Assembly: GCA_021648845.1 (NCBI GenBank)
Contig: JAKJHY010000007.1
Location: 124,001 to 188,000 of the forward strand
Direction: 5' to 3'
From: Mycobacterium sp. MBM
GTDB lineage: Bacteria > Actinomycetota > Actinomycetes > Mycobacteriales > Mycobacteriaceae
DNA: 64,000 nt
Shown here: in pieces, positions 18,123-27,159 of the stretch
How positions within the stretch are numbered: position 1 is the stretch's first letter
Layout of the letters: every line of letters begins with the position of its first letter
Notes under the pieces: generated by a model
The model's database searches: none
Seen by the model: the letters and a program-made list of their open reading frames with translations, nothing else
Told to the model about the DNA's origin: nothing
Position numbers and translations under genes: made by a program

Positions 18123-18677
18123 ATGACCGGACGGCCACGGGACACCTCGATCGACGACCGGGTGCTGGCTGTGACACGGGAGCTGCTGGTCGAGGTGGGG
18201 TGGGACGACCTCAGCGTGCGGTTGGTGGCCAGCCGTGCCGGAGTGGGACGCTCGAGCCTGAATCGGCGCTGGTCCTCGAAGGCCGAACTGGTACTGCATG
18301 CGATTCTCGGTGAGACGCCGGACATGTCGCCGTTCGCCGGCACCGACCTCGCCGGCTGGATCGACTGGGTGGTGCGTGGCAGCCATCTGCTCTTCGGGCG
18401 CCCCGATGTCAGGGAGGCGGTGCCCGGCCTGCTGCTGGCGCTGCGGGAGAACGACCAGATGCGCTCGGCGCTGTGGGCCGGCTTCAGCGGTCCGGCGATC
18501 GAGCTGTTCGCCGCTCAGGGTTACGGCACCGAGGTGGACGCGCGGGCGGCGCTGGCCATGGCGGCGGGAGCGGCCCTCTTCGTCACCACGGTGGCCGCCG
18601 ACGACGATGCGCCGGTGCTGCAGGACCGGTTGGTCACGTTGCTGTGTGCGGGCCTGGGAACTTCACCGCCGCAATGA
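18123..18677 (+). CDS. TetR-family transcriptional regulator
   Basis: The 184-residue product has an N-terminal helix-turn-helix (about 8-55, with WDDLSVRLVASRAGVGRSSL and RRWSSKAELVLHAI) and a variable all-helical ligand domain. It is divergent from the aldehyde dehydrogenase across 92 bases. It is a candidate to act there and at the palindrome near 19668. Its 3' end overlaps the convergent epimerase gene by 15 bases. Confidence 0.88.
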   Translation: MTGRPRDTSIDDRVLAVTRELLVEVGWDDLSVRLVASRAGVGRSSLNRRWSSKAELVLHAILGETPDMSPFAGTDLAGWIDWVVRGSHLLFGRPDVREAVPGLLLALRENDQMRSALWAGFSGPAIELFAAQGYGTEVDARAALAMAAGAALFVTTVAADDDAPVLQDRLVTLLCAGLGTSPPQ

Positions 18678-19637
18678 CGCGATGATCGCCGCTTGGGGGC
18701 TGCGCCAGCTGCTCAGCCCCAGGTCGGTGAGCGTGCGCGCGTCATCGGTGGGGGTGGCCGCGGTCAGCAGCATTGCCGCCTCGTAGCTGAGGCCGTCGCC
18801 CAGCGGCGCCACCCGGCCGCAGATATCCGCCATCCGGCCGATTGACCGGAACACCCTGGGGGACAGCGGTATCCGTCGAATGTGCCGGCCCGATCCCCGC
18901 TCCAGTGCGTCGACCATCGCCTCGAAGCTCACCATGACGCCACCACACACATAGCGTCTGGGCCCATATCCGGGCCGCATCAGCGCGGTGTGTACGTCGG
19001 CGATATCGCGGACGTCGACCATCTGCATGCCGCCGGGCATGCGCGGTGCCACTCCGGCTCGTACCATCGGTCCCCATCCGCGTTCGGTCACGCCGGCGGC
19101 GGTCCAGAACGCGGGGCCGACCACGGCGGACGGGTAGGTGACCACGACCGGTGCGCCCCGGCTCTGCAGGCGCCGCGCGGCCCGGTCCGCGTAGGCCTTG
19201 GTCTGGGCGTACGGGCTGCGCCCGGGCGCCGGGGGAGTGTCGGCCGTGATCACGCCTGTCGGCGAGGGGAACAGGGCGCTGTAACTGCTCACCGAGACGA
19301 TCGGATCCAGCCCGGCCTCGGCGGCCGATGTCAGCACCGCTTCGGTGGCGTGGGCGTTGATCTCCCACATCAGTGCCGCGCGCCGGCGGTCGGTGCCGAC
19401 CACGCCGGCGGCGTGGATGACGGCATCGCAGCCTTTCAGCAGTCGGGAGACGGTGTCGGCCGCCCGGATGTCCCCGTCGAGGACCTCCACCTCGCCGAGT
19501 GCGGTCAGGTGTGCGATCACTGCGTCGCCGGCGCAGCCCGGCGCGACGAGCAGCCGGATCCGGTGCCCGGCGCGCAGCAGGCGGCGGACGGTATGGGCGC
19601 CCAGATAACCGGTGCCCCCGGTGACGGCAATGTGCAT
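18663..19637 (-). CDS. NAD-dependent epimerase/dehydratase (extended SDR)
   Basis: The 324-residue product has the Rossmann motif GGTGYLGAHTV at the N-terminus and the YxxxK pair in SPYAQTKAYADRA, with a serine-rich SVSSYSALF strand ahead. This is the extended SDR pattern, similar to 3-beta-hydroxysteroid dehydrogenase and dihydroflavonol reductase relatives. A steroid substrate is plausible from context but not shown. A GGAGAGG ribosome site precedes the ATG. The promoter is shared with the divergent flavin oxidoreductase. Confidence 0.85.
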   Translation of the reverse strand: MHIAVTGGTGYLGAHTVRRLLRAGHRIRLLVAPGCAGDAVIAHLTALGEVEVLDGDIRAADTVSRLLKGCDAVIHAAGVVGTDRRRAALMWEINAHATEAVLTSAAEAGLDPIVSVSSYSALFPSPTGVITADTPPAPGRSPYAQTKAYADRAARRLQSRGAPVVVTYPSAVVGPAFWTAAGVTERGWGPMVRAGVAPRMPGGMQMVDVRDIADVHTALMRPGYGPRRYVCGGVMVSFEAMVDALERGSGRHIRRIPLSPRVFRSIGRMADICGRVAPLGDGLSYEAAMLLTAATPTDDARTLTDLGLSSWRSPQAAIIASLRR

Positions 19638-19655
19638 CCGACCTCTCCCTGCTAT

Positions 19656-19680
19656 ATTTCGATGCCAATGGTATCGAAAT
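19656..19680. promoter_or_regulatory. Near-perfect 25-bp palindrome over a divergent promoter
   Basis: Arms ATTTCGAT (19656-19663) and ATCGAAAT (19673-19680) are perfect, and the 9-base centre is itself nearly symmetric (GCCAATGGT). It overlaps a TATATT-like -10 element and both possible ATG starts of the oxidoreductase gene, and lies 18 bases from the epimerase ATG. This looks like a repressor operator. Confidence 0.72.
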
Positions 19681-20831
19681 CATTCGCGCCGGGCGCGCTG
19701 GGCCCCCTGACGCTGAAGAACAGGTTCATCAAGGCCGCGACATTCGAAGGTGTGATGGTTCATGGGGAGGTCAGCGATGCGCTGATCGACTTCCACGCCG
19801 ATGTCGCGCGCGGGGGCGCGGCGATGACCACCGTTGCCTACCTAGCGATCTCACCCGGCGGTCGGGTGCATCGCGACACCGTTGTGCTCAATGCCGATTC
19901 GGTACCCGGTCTGCGTCGGCTGACCGATGTGGTGCACGCCGAGGGCACGCTGGCCTGCGCCCAGATCGGGCACGCCGGACTGGTCGCCAACACGCTGTCC
20001 AATCGCACCCCGTCGCTGGCGCCGAGCAGCCGGTTCAGCGCCCCGGCGATGGGCCGGGTCAAGGCCGCCACCGCCATCCAACTCGAGACCGTGGTCGACG
20101 AGTTCGGCGCGGCCGCCCACTATGCGGTCGAGGCCGGTTTCGACGCCATCGAGATCCACATGGGGCACGGGTATCTCATCAGTTCGTTCTTCAGCCCTAA
20201 TCTGAACCGCCGCGATGACAGCTTCGGTGGGGACACCGTGCGGCGCGCGGAACTGGCCCGCCGGGTGGCCGAACGGGTGCGGGCCACCGTCGGTGGATCC
20301 GTCGCGGTGACCGCCAAGTTCAACATGGACGACGGTGTGCGCGGCGGCTTCTGGCTGCCTGACAGCCTCGCCACGGCTCGGCTGCTGCAGGGCGACGGAC
20401 ACCTCGACGCGCTGCAACTCACCGGGGGCAGTTCACTGCTCAATCCGATGTACTACTTCCGCGGCCCCGTGCCGATGCCGGAATTCATCGCCTCCCAACC
20501 GGCCCCCGTCGGGTGGGGGCTACGGGTCATCGGTCGGCGGCTGTTCCGGGAGTACCCGTTCGAGGAGGCCTTCTTCCTGCCGTCGGCCCGGCAGTTCCGC
20601 GAGGCGCTGGACATGCCGCTGATCCTGCTGGGCGGTATCAATGAACTGGACACCGTGCACGGTGCGCTGGCCGAGGGGTTCGAGTTCGTCGCGATGGCCC
20701 GCGCGCTACTGCGGGATCCCGTTCTGATCAACCGGTTCCGGGACGAGACCGCGACCGCGGGCCTGTGCGTGCACTGTATGAAGTGCATGCCGACGGTATA
20801 CACCGGAACCCGGTGCGTCATCAGGACATAA
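19668..20831 (+). CDS. NADH:flavin oxidoreductase / old yellow enzyme family
   Basis: The product has 387 residues from the ATG at 19668, or 389 from an ATG six bases earlier. A TATATT -10 element fits a nearly leaderless message from the later one. FMN-barrel landmarks are AQIGHAGLVAN and EIHMGHGYLISSFFSP followed by NRRDDSFGG. The C-terminus ends in a Cys cluster (CVHCMKC, then a last Cys nine residues on), reminiscent of the Fe-S site of enoate and dienoyl-CoA reductases. The extra FAD/NAD domains of those enzymes are missing. The substrate is unknown. Confidence 0.85.
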   Translation: MVSKSFAPGALGPLTLKNRFIKAATFEGVMVHGEVSDALIDFHADVARGGAAMTTVAYLAISPGGRVHRDTVVLNADSVPGLRRLTDVVHAEGTLACAQIGHAGLVANTLSNRTPSLAPSSRFSAPAMGRVKAATAIQLETVVDEFGAAAHYAVEAGFDAIEIHMGHGYLISSFFSPNLNRRDDSFGGDTVRRAELARRVAERVRATVGGSVAVTAKFNMDDGVRGGFWLPDSLATARLLQGDGHLDALQLTGGSSLLNPMYYFRGPVPMPEFIASQPAPVGWGLRVIGRRLFREYPFEEAFFLPSARQFREALDMPLILLGGINELDTVHGALAEGFEFVAMARALLRDPVLINRFRDETATAGLCVHCMKCMPTVYTGTRCVIRT

Positions 20832-20838
20832 TGCCGGA

Positions 20839-21414
20839 ATGCAAGAACGGATCGTCCTGGTGCGGTGGAGCCCGGCGCTGGCCGCGGGCATGCTCGCGGC
20901 CAGCGCCGCGTTCTGGGTGGTCCCACTGGGGTACCTGCTGACCGGGTCCTACCGGGGTGCCGACCTGGCGCTGCGCTGGCTTGGGGTGGCCGTGCTGGCG
21001 GTGCCGTTCCTCTGGGTGGCTTGGCGGGTTCCGAAGACGTTACGGGGCATGGGGCTGGCGGTGGACGCCATCGGCATCCACCCGTTCGACGGCGCCACCG
21101 TCGACACCATTGCATGGCATGAGATCGCCGCCGTCGGATTCGGCTCGTACGCGCGGACATATCGCGGTCTGCAGACCAAGACGATGTCAGGACTGGAGAT
21201 CTACCTGACCGACGCCACCCTCGCTGCCGGGCATCCGCGGCTGCGCGGTGACTGGCATGAGCTACCCGCGCCCGCGCCCGGGTTGTCGGCGGGCTGCTAC
21301 CGCTTCACCGTGTCGCCATACGGCGATGCCGGCGCCCGCGTGCAAGCCGCGGTGCGCCGACATCACCCCCAACGGTGGCTCGGACCGTTTCTGCACGACG
21401 GGTCTACGGCGTGA
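20839..21414 (+). CDS. Small membrane protein with PH-like soluble domain
   Basis: The 191-residue product has two hydrophobic helices (about 13-37 and 45-63), then a soluble region with a PH-like pattern (GMGLAVDAIGIHPF, TIAWHEIAAVGFG). The ATG is 7 bases after the oxidoreductase stop, so the two are probably cotranscribed. I do not recognise a specific function. The 3' end overlaps the convergent lipoprotein gene by 11 bases. Confidence 0.72.
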   Translation: MQERIVLVRWSPALAAGMLAASAAFWVVPLGYLLTGSYRGADLALRWLGVAVLAVPFLWVAWRVPKTLRGMGLAVDAIGIHPFDGATVDTIAWHEIAAVGFGSYARTYRGLQTKTMSGLEIYLTDATLAAGHPRLRGDWHELPAPAPGLSAGCYRFTVSPYGDAGARVQAAVRRHHPQRWLGPFLHDGSTA

Positions 21415-22135
21415 TGACCGTCTCCGAATCGATGACATCGGTTGCCGCGCTGACGATATCGGCTTGATCCTCGATGCCGTCCGCATTGAGCTGCAGCACA
21501 TAGAGTCCGTCGGCTCCCGGGATGACGACCGTCTTCTGTGCCACGATCTTGGTCACGCCGTCTTGGACCCAGGTGCCGCCGAGCTGAAATGCCGGGTACT
21601 CACCGAGGGTGCTGACCGCGCCGTCGTTCCAGCCCTCGTAGTCCGGCAGGTTCTGCAGCTCACCGCCGGCCAGGTCGATGATCCGTTGCGGGTCGACATT
21701 GCCGGTCAGCTTGGACACCAGCGCGACGATGCTCGGGGTGTATTCGGCGGCCTCGGGGCCGGTGTAGACGATGGCGCCGTAGGCCCATTCGGGGGTGTCG
21801 GCACCGGCGTCCTCCCAACCGTCGGGGAACGGCAGGTCGATGGTCGGCGAGCCCGGGTCGCCACGCTTGATCGGTGTCTCCTGGATTCCGTTCTCCTGGA
21901 TGTAGCTGGCGATCGTCTCGTTCGGGCCCGATCCGTCGGTCACCTCGTCGCGGGGTGCAACTTTCGGTTTCGTTGTCTCCGAGGCAGATTCGCTTGCCGA
22001 GGTCTCCGACGACTCGGTGTCGGCGCTGCTCTTGGCGGAGCCCTCGGTGGTCTTGGTGTCAGAGCCGCAGCCCGACAGCATCAAGGCGAACGTGGTGGCT
22101 ATTGCCGCCACCCCGGCAATGGCAGATGTCTTCAT
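21404..22135 (-). CDS. LpqN/LpqT-family lipoprotein
   Basis: The 243-residue product has a signal peptide with lipobox LSGC (Cys23), a Ser/Thr/Glu-rich linker (about 27-60) and an LpqN-type domain with IDLPFPDGWEDAG, YEGWNDGAVSTLGEYPAFQL and TKIVAQKTVVIP. Homologues are surface lipoproteins of unclear function in mycobacteria. A GAGGAG ribosome site precedes the ATG, and an inverted repeat lies 37 bases upstream. Confidence 0.87.
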   Translation of the reverse strand: MKTSAIAGVAAIATTFALMLSGCGSDTKTTEGSAKSSADTESSETSASESASETTKPKVAPRDEVTDGSGPNETIASYIQENGIQETPIKRGDPGSPTIDLPFPDGWEDAGADTPEWAYGAIVYTGPEAAEYTPSIVALVSKLTGNVDPQRIIDLAGGELQNLPDYEGWNDGAVSTLGEYPAFQLGGTWVQDGVTKIVAQKTVVIPGADGLYVLQLNADGIEDQADIVSAATDVIDSETVITP

Positions 22136-22171
22136 CTTTCGAACTCCTCGTGGTGTGAAAAGTCTTATTCA

Positions 22172-22187
22172 TGGCAAACACTTGCCA
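22172..22187. promoter_or_regulatory. Inverted repeat upstream of the LpqN-like gene
   Basis: TGGCAA (22172-22177) and TTGCCA (22182-22187) are separated by 4 bases. The repeat lies in a locally AT-richer 157-base gap and covers a plausible -35 region of the lipoprotein gene. It may be an operator; no regulator is assigned. Confidence 0.4.
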
Positions 22188-22292
22188 CGCTCATTCCGAC
22201 CGAAATCCTAGCCCGCATATCGCCGCTACATGGTAGGTAGAAGTACTCAAAAATCGCACCCGAATGCGCATCGATTGCGACAGCAAATTCTC

Positions 22293-23108
22293 CTACGGGG
22301 TCGTGCCGGGCCCGAGAACGTACCGGCCGGACTCCGGGTGCCGATACCAGCCGCCCGCGGCATGTGTCCCTCCGTCCACGTGGATGGTCTGTCCGGTCAC
22401 ATAACTGGACAGTTCGGAGGCCAGGAACACCGCCGCACCCGCCATCTCGTCGACGTGGCCGCCGCGGCCCAGCGGGACCATCTGACCCGCCTCCTGCAAT
22501 CGGTGCGGCGCGGACATCGCCGCCAGCCCTTCGGTCAGCGTGAGATCCGGTGCCAGGCCGTTGACCCGGATACCGTGTTCGGCCAACTCCAGTGCAGCGG
22601 TCTTCGTGTAGTTGATGACACCGGCCTTGGCCGCGGCGTAGGCCGCGTAACCCGGTGCAGCACGGACACCTTCGATCGACGTCACATTGATGATGCTGCC
22701 CCCGTGGCCGGCCTCGGCCATGACCCGGGCGACTCGTTGCGTGCACAGCAGCACGTGCCGCAGATTGGCCCGGTACAACGCGTCCCAGCCGTTCTCCGAG
22801 GTCTCCAGCAAGGGCGACCCGAAGGTCCCGCCGGCGTTGTTGACCAGGATGTGCACCGGTCCGAACTGCTCGACGGTGCGCGCCAGCGCCGCGTCCACGG
22901 CCGCGGAATCCCGGACATCGGTCACCAGTCCGAGCCCACCAGTCTCCGCGGCCGAAGCGGCACAGGTGGTCTCGTCGCGTTCCCAGATCGCCACCTGTGC
23001 CCCGAAAGCAGCCAGGCCGGCGGCGATACCCCGGCCGATGCCGGCGCCGCCACCGGTGACGATCGCGACCCGTCCTTGAAGTGATACTGCGGATGGGGTG
23101 ATCGGCAT
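22293..23108 (-). CDS. Short-chain dehydrogenase/reductase
   Basis: The 271-residue classical SDR has TGGGAGIGRG (about 19-28), NNAGG, a catalytic Ser in NVTSIEG and YAAYAAAKAG for the YxxxK pair. It ends with a glycine-rich tail (VDGGTHAAGGW). It follows fadD17 in the sterol region on the same strand, separated by 61 bases. A hydroxyacyl-CoA or hydroxysteroid substrate is likely by context only. Confidence 0.87.
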   Translation of the reverse strand: MPITPSAVSLQGRVAIVTGGGAGIGRGIAAGLAAFGAQVAIWERDETTCAASAAETGGLGLVTDVRDSAAVDAALARTVEQFGPVHILVNNAGGTFGSPLLETSENGWDALYRANLRHVLLCTQRVARVMAEAGHGGSIINVTSIEGVRAAPGYAAYAAAKAGVINYTKTAALELAEHGIRVNGLAPDLTLTEGLAAMSAPHRLQEAGQMVPLGRGGHVDEMAGAAVFLASELSSYVTGQTIHVDGGTHAAGGWYRHPESGRYVLGPGTTP

Positions 23109-23169
23109 GCCCGGACCATATCCCGCTCAACGTGAAGACGATGGCGGGTGAACGCCAAACTATCGCGAT

Positions 23170-24687
23170 CTAGTTCACGTTCGCTCCGATCGGATACACC
23201 GGATCGGCGCAGTCGGTTGCCTGCGCGGACAGTTCGCGTTTGAGCACCTTGAAGGTCTCGGTGCGGGGCAGTTCGGTGGCCACCCGGACGAACGACGGCC
23301 ACTGCTTCGGACCGAGATCGGGCTGCTCGTCCAGGAAGCCGCGGAACGCCTCGGCGTCGAAGGTCGCTCCGCGCGCGAGCACCACGGCGGCCATCACCCG
23401 GTCACCGACCGCCGGGTCCGGGATCGGGTACACGGCGACCTCGACGATGTCGATATGCCGCAACAGGATCCGCTCGATGGGGGCGGTGCCCAGGTTCTCG
23501 CCGTCCACCCGCATCCAATCGCCGAGGCGTCCGGCGAAGTAGATGTAGCCGGCTTCGTCGCGGTAGGCCAGGTCCCCGGTGTGATAGATACCGTCGGCCA
23601 TCCGGTCGGCCTCGGCGTCGGGGGCGTTGTAGTAGCCACGAAACCAGCCGGCACCGGTCGGGTTCACCAACTCGCCGACCACGCCGGGAGCGCACGGCTG
23701 CCCGGTCTCGACGTCGAGGATCGCCACCTCGTCGGTCAGCGGTCCCAGCGAACCGTCCGGGGTGTCGGGGGTGCGCGCGATCGCCACCCCGCCCTCGGTG
23801 GAACCGAATCCGTCGACCACCCGGACGCCGAAACGGGCGGCGAAACGGGGCAGATCGCGGGGTGCCCCCTCGTTGCCGTACAGGAACTTCAGCGGATTGT
23901 CGGCATCGTCGGGATGTTCGGGGGTGGCCAGGATGTAGGACAGCGGCTTGCCGACATAGTTGGCGTAGGTGGCGCCGTAACGGCGTACGTCCGGAATGAA
24001 CTGTGATGCGGAGAATTTGCGGCGCAGCGCAATCGAGGCTCCGGCGGCCACCGCCACCGACCAGCCGGCCATGATCGCGTTGGAGTGGAACAACGGCATG
24101 GACAGATAGCAGGTGTCCTCGGGCCCCAGCCCGAACCGTTCGGCCAGCATCCGTCCGGGGAAGGCGACCTTGTCATGGGTCACCCGCACCGCCTTGGGCT
24201 CACCGCTGGTCCCGGAGGTGAAGATCAGCATGAACAGGTCATCACCGGCAAGGTCGGCGAAAGCCACCGGTTCGCCGGCGTACCCGGCGAGCTCGGCTGC
24301 CCACGAGGGAGATTCGACGTCGATGAAGTCGACCCCGGCCGGCACCACGCTCGGATCGTCGGTGAGGACCAGCTGGCAGTCGGCCCGGGCGATATCGGAG
24401 GCCAGCGCCGCACCGCGACGGGTCGGATTCAGCCCCACCGGGACCAGGCCCCGCAGGCCGGCCGCCACCAACAGCGTCGAGAAGAACGAGGTGTTGCCGA
24501 GCAGTGCGCCGATATGCGGGGGCCGGGAAGGGTCCAGCCGGGCGCCCAGAGCCGCCGCCAGCTGGGCGCCGGAGGCGATGTGATCTCGCCAGCTGCTGAA
24601 CGAATCACCTTCGTAGACACCACGATCAGTGACGTCGATCAGTGGCGCCAGCAGTTCGGTGACGGTGGGACCGAGGGTTCCGGTCAC
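23170..24687 (-). CDS. fadD17: Steroid C24 side-chain acyl-CoA ligase FadD17
   Basis: The 505-residue product matches FadD17/Rv3506. The AMP-binding loop is IFTSGTSGEPKAV, followed by DGFGSTEGGVAI, YHTGDLAYRDEAGYIYF and GRLGDWMRVDGENL. FadD17 activates C24 side-chain acids (3-oxochol-4-en-24-oate type). The GTG start is 3 bases after the fadE27 stop, so it is third in the fadE26-fadE27-fadD17 unit. Confidence 0.93.
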   Translation of the reverse strand: MTGTLGPTVTELLAPLIDVTDRGVYEGDSFSSWRDHIASGAQLAAALGARLDPSRPPHIGALLGNTSFFSTLLVAAGLRGLVPVGLNPTRRGAALASDIARADCQLVLTDDPSVVPAGVDFIDVESPSWAAELAGYAGEPVAFADLAGDDLFMLIFTSGTSGEPKAVRVTHDKVAFPGRMLAERFGLGPEDTCYLSMPLFHSNAIMAGWSVAVAAGASIALRRKFSASQFIPDVRRYGATYANYVGKPLSYILATPEHPDDADNPLKFLYGNEGAPRDLPRFAARFGVRVVDGFGSTEGGVAIARTPDTPDGSLGPLTDEVAILDVETGQPCAPGVVGELVNPTGAGWFRGYYNAPDAEADRMADGIYHTGDLAYRDEAGYIYFAGRLGDWMRVDGENLGTAPIERILLRHIDIVEVAVYPIPDPAVGDRVMAAVVLARGATFDAEAFRGFLDEQPDLGPKQWPSFVRVATELPRTETFKVLKRELSAQATDCADPVYPIGANVN

Positions 24688-24690
24688 CGG

Positions 24691-25800
24691 CTAGACGGGG
24701 GTGTCGGCCAGCTCACGGCCGATCCGCAGCAGCTGGCCGGTCGCCCCGCCGACCGCGAACTCGGTCTGCTTGGCGGCCAGGAAGTACCGGTGAATGGGGT
24801 GATCCATGTCGATCCCGACCCCACCGTGCACGTGCACGGCGGTGTGGGCGACGCGGTGGCCGGCATCGGCCGCCCAGAACGCGGCGCCGGCCACGTCGAT
24901 ATCGGCGGGCAGGTCCTCGGACAGCCGCCAGGCCGCCTGGGTGAGCGTCGAGCGCAGTGCCTTGACGTCGATATAGCCGTCGGCCAGCCGTGCCGACACC
25001 GCCTGGAAGCTGCCGATCGGACGATCGAACTGCTCACGTTCGCGGGCGTACACCGCGGTGAGTTCCAGGGCGCGTTCCAGCACACCCAGCTGGAACGCGC
25101 TGCGGCCCAGTGCTGCCCGGACCGTGAGCCAGGCGAGCACCTCGCCATCCCCGATGACGCGATCGGCGTCGACGCTCGTGCCGCCGAGCTCGAGGTGGCC
25201 GACCGCGCCGTGGCCGGTGGTGTCCAGCGTGCTCAGCGTGACGGCGGGATCATCGGCGGTGACCAGGAAGACCTTGGTACCCGCCTCGGTCTCGGCGGGA
25301 ACCAGGTAGGCATCGGCCACCGGGCCGTAGGCCACCTGGGTCCGTGACCCGGTCAGCCGGAACCCGGCACCCTCAGGGCCTTCCACGGATGCAGCCTGAA
25401 CCGGGCCCTGGCCCATCTCGCCGTCCAGCGCCACCGTGACGATCTTGCTGCCGTTGACGGCGGGCACCGCCCACTGCTGCTGCAGCGCTTCGGACGCGAA
25501 CCGCTCCAGCGCGCCGGCGGCGAGCACGGCCGATTCCAGGTAGGGGACCGCGGCCAGCTGCCGTCCCAGCGCGGTCAGCACGGCCGCCTGCTCCAGTACG
25601 CCGAATCCGCCGCCGCCCAGGGATTCCGGTGCCGCGGTGGACAGGATGTCGGCCTCGATCAACTTGGCCCACAGGTCACGGTCGAAGCGCTCGTCGAGAC
25701 CGTCGAGCACGCGCTGGTGCTCGGGGGTGACCACCGATTCGGTGATGGTGCGCACCAGGCCGCCGAGATCGACGGAGGCTTCGGTAGGGGTGAAGTCCAT
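24691..25800 (-). CDS. fadE27: Steroid acyl-CoA dehydrogenase subunit FadE27 (ChsE5)
   Basis: The 369-residue product is an acyl-CoA dehydrogenase paralogue resembling Rv3505. It works as an obligate alpha2beta2 heterotetramer with FadE26, dehydrogenating 3-oxocholest-4-en-26-oyl-CoA. The N-terminal half is divergent and alanine-rich; the C-terminal part keeps AGAAFWAADAGHRVAHTAVH, HVHGGVGIDMDHPIHRY and the ETF-type tail. Nine bases separate it from fadE26. Confidence 0.93.
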   Translation of the reverse strand: MDFTPTEASVDLGGLVRTITESVVTPEHQRVLDGLDERFDRDLWAKLIEADILSTAAPESLGGGGFGVLEQAAVLTALGRQLAAVPYLESAVLAAGALERFASEALQQQWAVPAVNGSKIVTVALDGEMGQGPVQAASVEGPEGAGFRLTGSRTQVAYGPVADAYLVPAETEAGTKVFLVTADDPAVTLSTLDTTGHGAVGHLELGGTSVDADRVIGDGEVLAWLTVRAALGRSAFQLGVLERALELTAVYAREREQFDRPIGSFQAVSARLADGYIDVKALRSTLTQAAWRLSEDLPADIDVAGAAFWAADAGHRVAHTAVHVHGGVGIDMDHPIHRYFLAAKQTEFAVGGATGQLLRIGRELADTPV

Positions 25801-25809
25801 GTCTGTTCC

Positions 25810-26994
25810 TTAACGGTTCACTCGGGGCAGGCCGAGTGCGACCATGCCGATGATGTCGCGCTGGATCTCGTTGGTACCGCCGCCGAACGTCAGGATCAGG
25901 CAGGAGCGGTGCATGCGCTCGACCCGCCCGCGCAGCAGCGCTCCCGGCGACCCGGTCCGCAGCGTCGCCGAGGTGCCCAGCACCTCCATCAGCAGGCGGT
26001 AGGCCTCGGTGGCGAGTTCGGTCCCGAACACCTTGGCCGCGGACGCATCGGCCGGGGACGGCGCATTGTCATCGGAGGCGGATGCGAGTTCCCAGTTGAT
26101 GAGCTTGAGCACCTCGGCCTTGGCGTGCACCCGGGCCAGGTTGAGCTGGACCCACTCGGAGTCGATCAGCCGCTTACCGTGCACATCCTTGGTGTTCTGC
26201 GCCCACTCGCGAACACCGTTGAGGGCCACGAAGATCGGCTGCGCCGACACCAGCGCGACCCGCTCGTGGTTGAGCTGGTTGGTGACCAGCTTCCAGCCGG
26301 CGTTCTCCTCGCCGACCAGCGCGCTGGTCGGCACCCGGACATCCTGGTAGTAGGTGGCGCTGGTGTCGACCCCGGACATGGTGTGCACCGGGGTCCAGGA
26401 GAAGCCCTCGGCGGTGGTCGGCACGATCAGCATCGAGATGCCGCGGTGCTTCTTGGCTTCCGGGTTGGTGCGCACCGCCAGCCACACGTAATCGGCGTAG
26501 GCGATCAGGCTGGTCCACATCTTCTGGCCGTTGATGACGTATTCGTCACCGCTGCGCACGGCGGTGGTGCGCAGCGAGGCAAGGTCGGTGCCCGCGCCCG
26601 GCTCGGAGTAGCCGATGGAGAAATGCAACTTGCCGGCCGCGATCTTGGGCAGGAAGAACTGCTTCTGTTCCTCGGTGCCGAAATGCATGATGGTCGGCGC
26701 GACCGAGTTGATGGTCAGGAACGGCACCGGCACATTGGCGATCGAGGCCTCGTCGTTGAAGATCAGGCCGTCCATCGGCGGGCGCGCCTGGCCGCCGTAC
26801 TCCTTGGGCCAGGACAGTGTCAGCCAGCCGTCCTTGCCCATCTGCTCGACCGTTTCGCGGTAGACGTTGCCGCGGCCCATCTCGCCATCGCTGGCTCCCA
26901 GCGCCTCGGCCCGCTCCGGCGTCATCAGTTTCTGGAAGTACGACCGCAGTTCGCGGCGCAACTCCTCCTGCTCGGCGGTATAACCGATCCGCAT
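25810..26994 (-). CDS. fadE26: Steroid acyl-CoA dehydrogenase subunit FadE26 (ChsE4)
   Basis: The 394-residue product matches FadE26/Rv3504 from the ATG at 26994 (MRIGYTAEQEELRRELRSYF). FAD-contact segments IGYSEPGAGTDLASLRTTAV and GQKMWTSL are intact, as is TFGGGTNEIQRDIIG at the C-terminus. With FadE27 it performs the first beta-oxidation step on the C26-CoA side chain. The KstR operator lies 77 bases upstream, shared with fdxD. Confidence 0.95.
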   Translation of the reverse strand: MRIGYTAEQEELRRELRSYFQKLMTPERAEALGASDGEMGRGNVYRETVEQMGKDGWLTLSWPKEYGGQARPPMDGLIFNDEASIANVPVPFLTINSVAPTIMHFGTEEQKQFFLPKIAAGKLHFSIGYSEPGAGTDLASLRTTAVRSGDEYVINGQKMWTSLIAYADYVWLAVRTNPEAKKHRGISMLIVPTTAEGFSWTPVHTMSGVDTSATYYQDVRVPTSALVGEENAGWKLVTNQLNHERVALVSAQPIFVALNGVREWAQNTKDVHGKRLIDSEWVQLNLARVHAKAEVLKLINWELASASDDNAPSPADASAAKVFGTELATEAYRLLMEVLGTSATLRTGSPGALLRGRVERMHRSCLILTFGGGTNEIQRDIIGMVALGLPRVNR

Positions 26995-27070
26995 GGGGAC
27001 GTCCTCACTGTTCGGGGTTCGTTGCCGGTGCACAGGCGGGCACATGGTGGTACCCGTCCATCAGTCTCGT

Positions 27071-27084
27071 TGTAACACGTTCTA
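27071..27084. promoter_or_regulatory. KstR-type operator between fadE26 and fdxD
   Basis: TGTAACACGTTCTA has the same sequence as the echA19/fadD19 operator and fits the KstR consensus. It lies between the divergent fadE26 and fdxD starts. Confidence 0.9.
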
Positions 27085-27159
27085 GTCTTGCGGTCCAGGG
27101 CGGTATTGTCGGACAACACAGGGACAGCCCGCCCTGACCCGGAGTGCGAGGAGGTTGTC

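Noticed and set aside
18882..19667. A 5' extension of the oxidoreductase frame giving 649 residues
   Set aside because: The extra part is antisense to the epimerase gene and crosses the palindromic operator; the flavin-enzyme homology begins at 19668.
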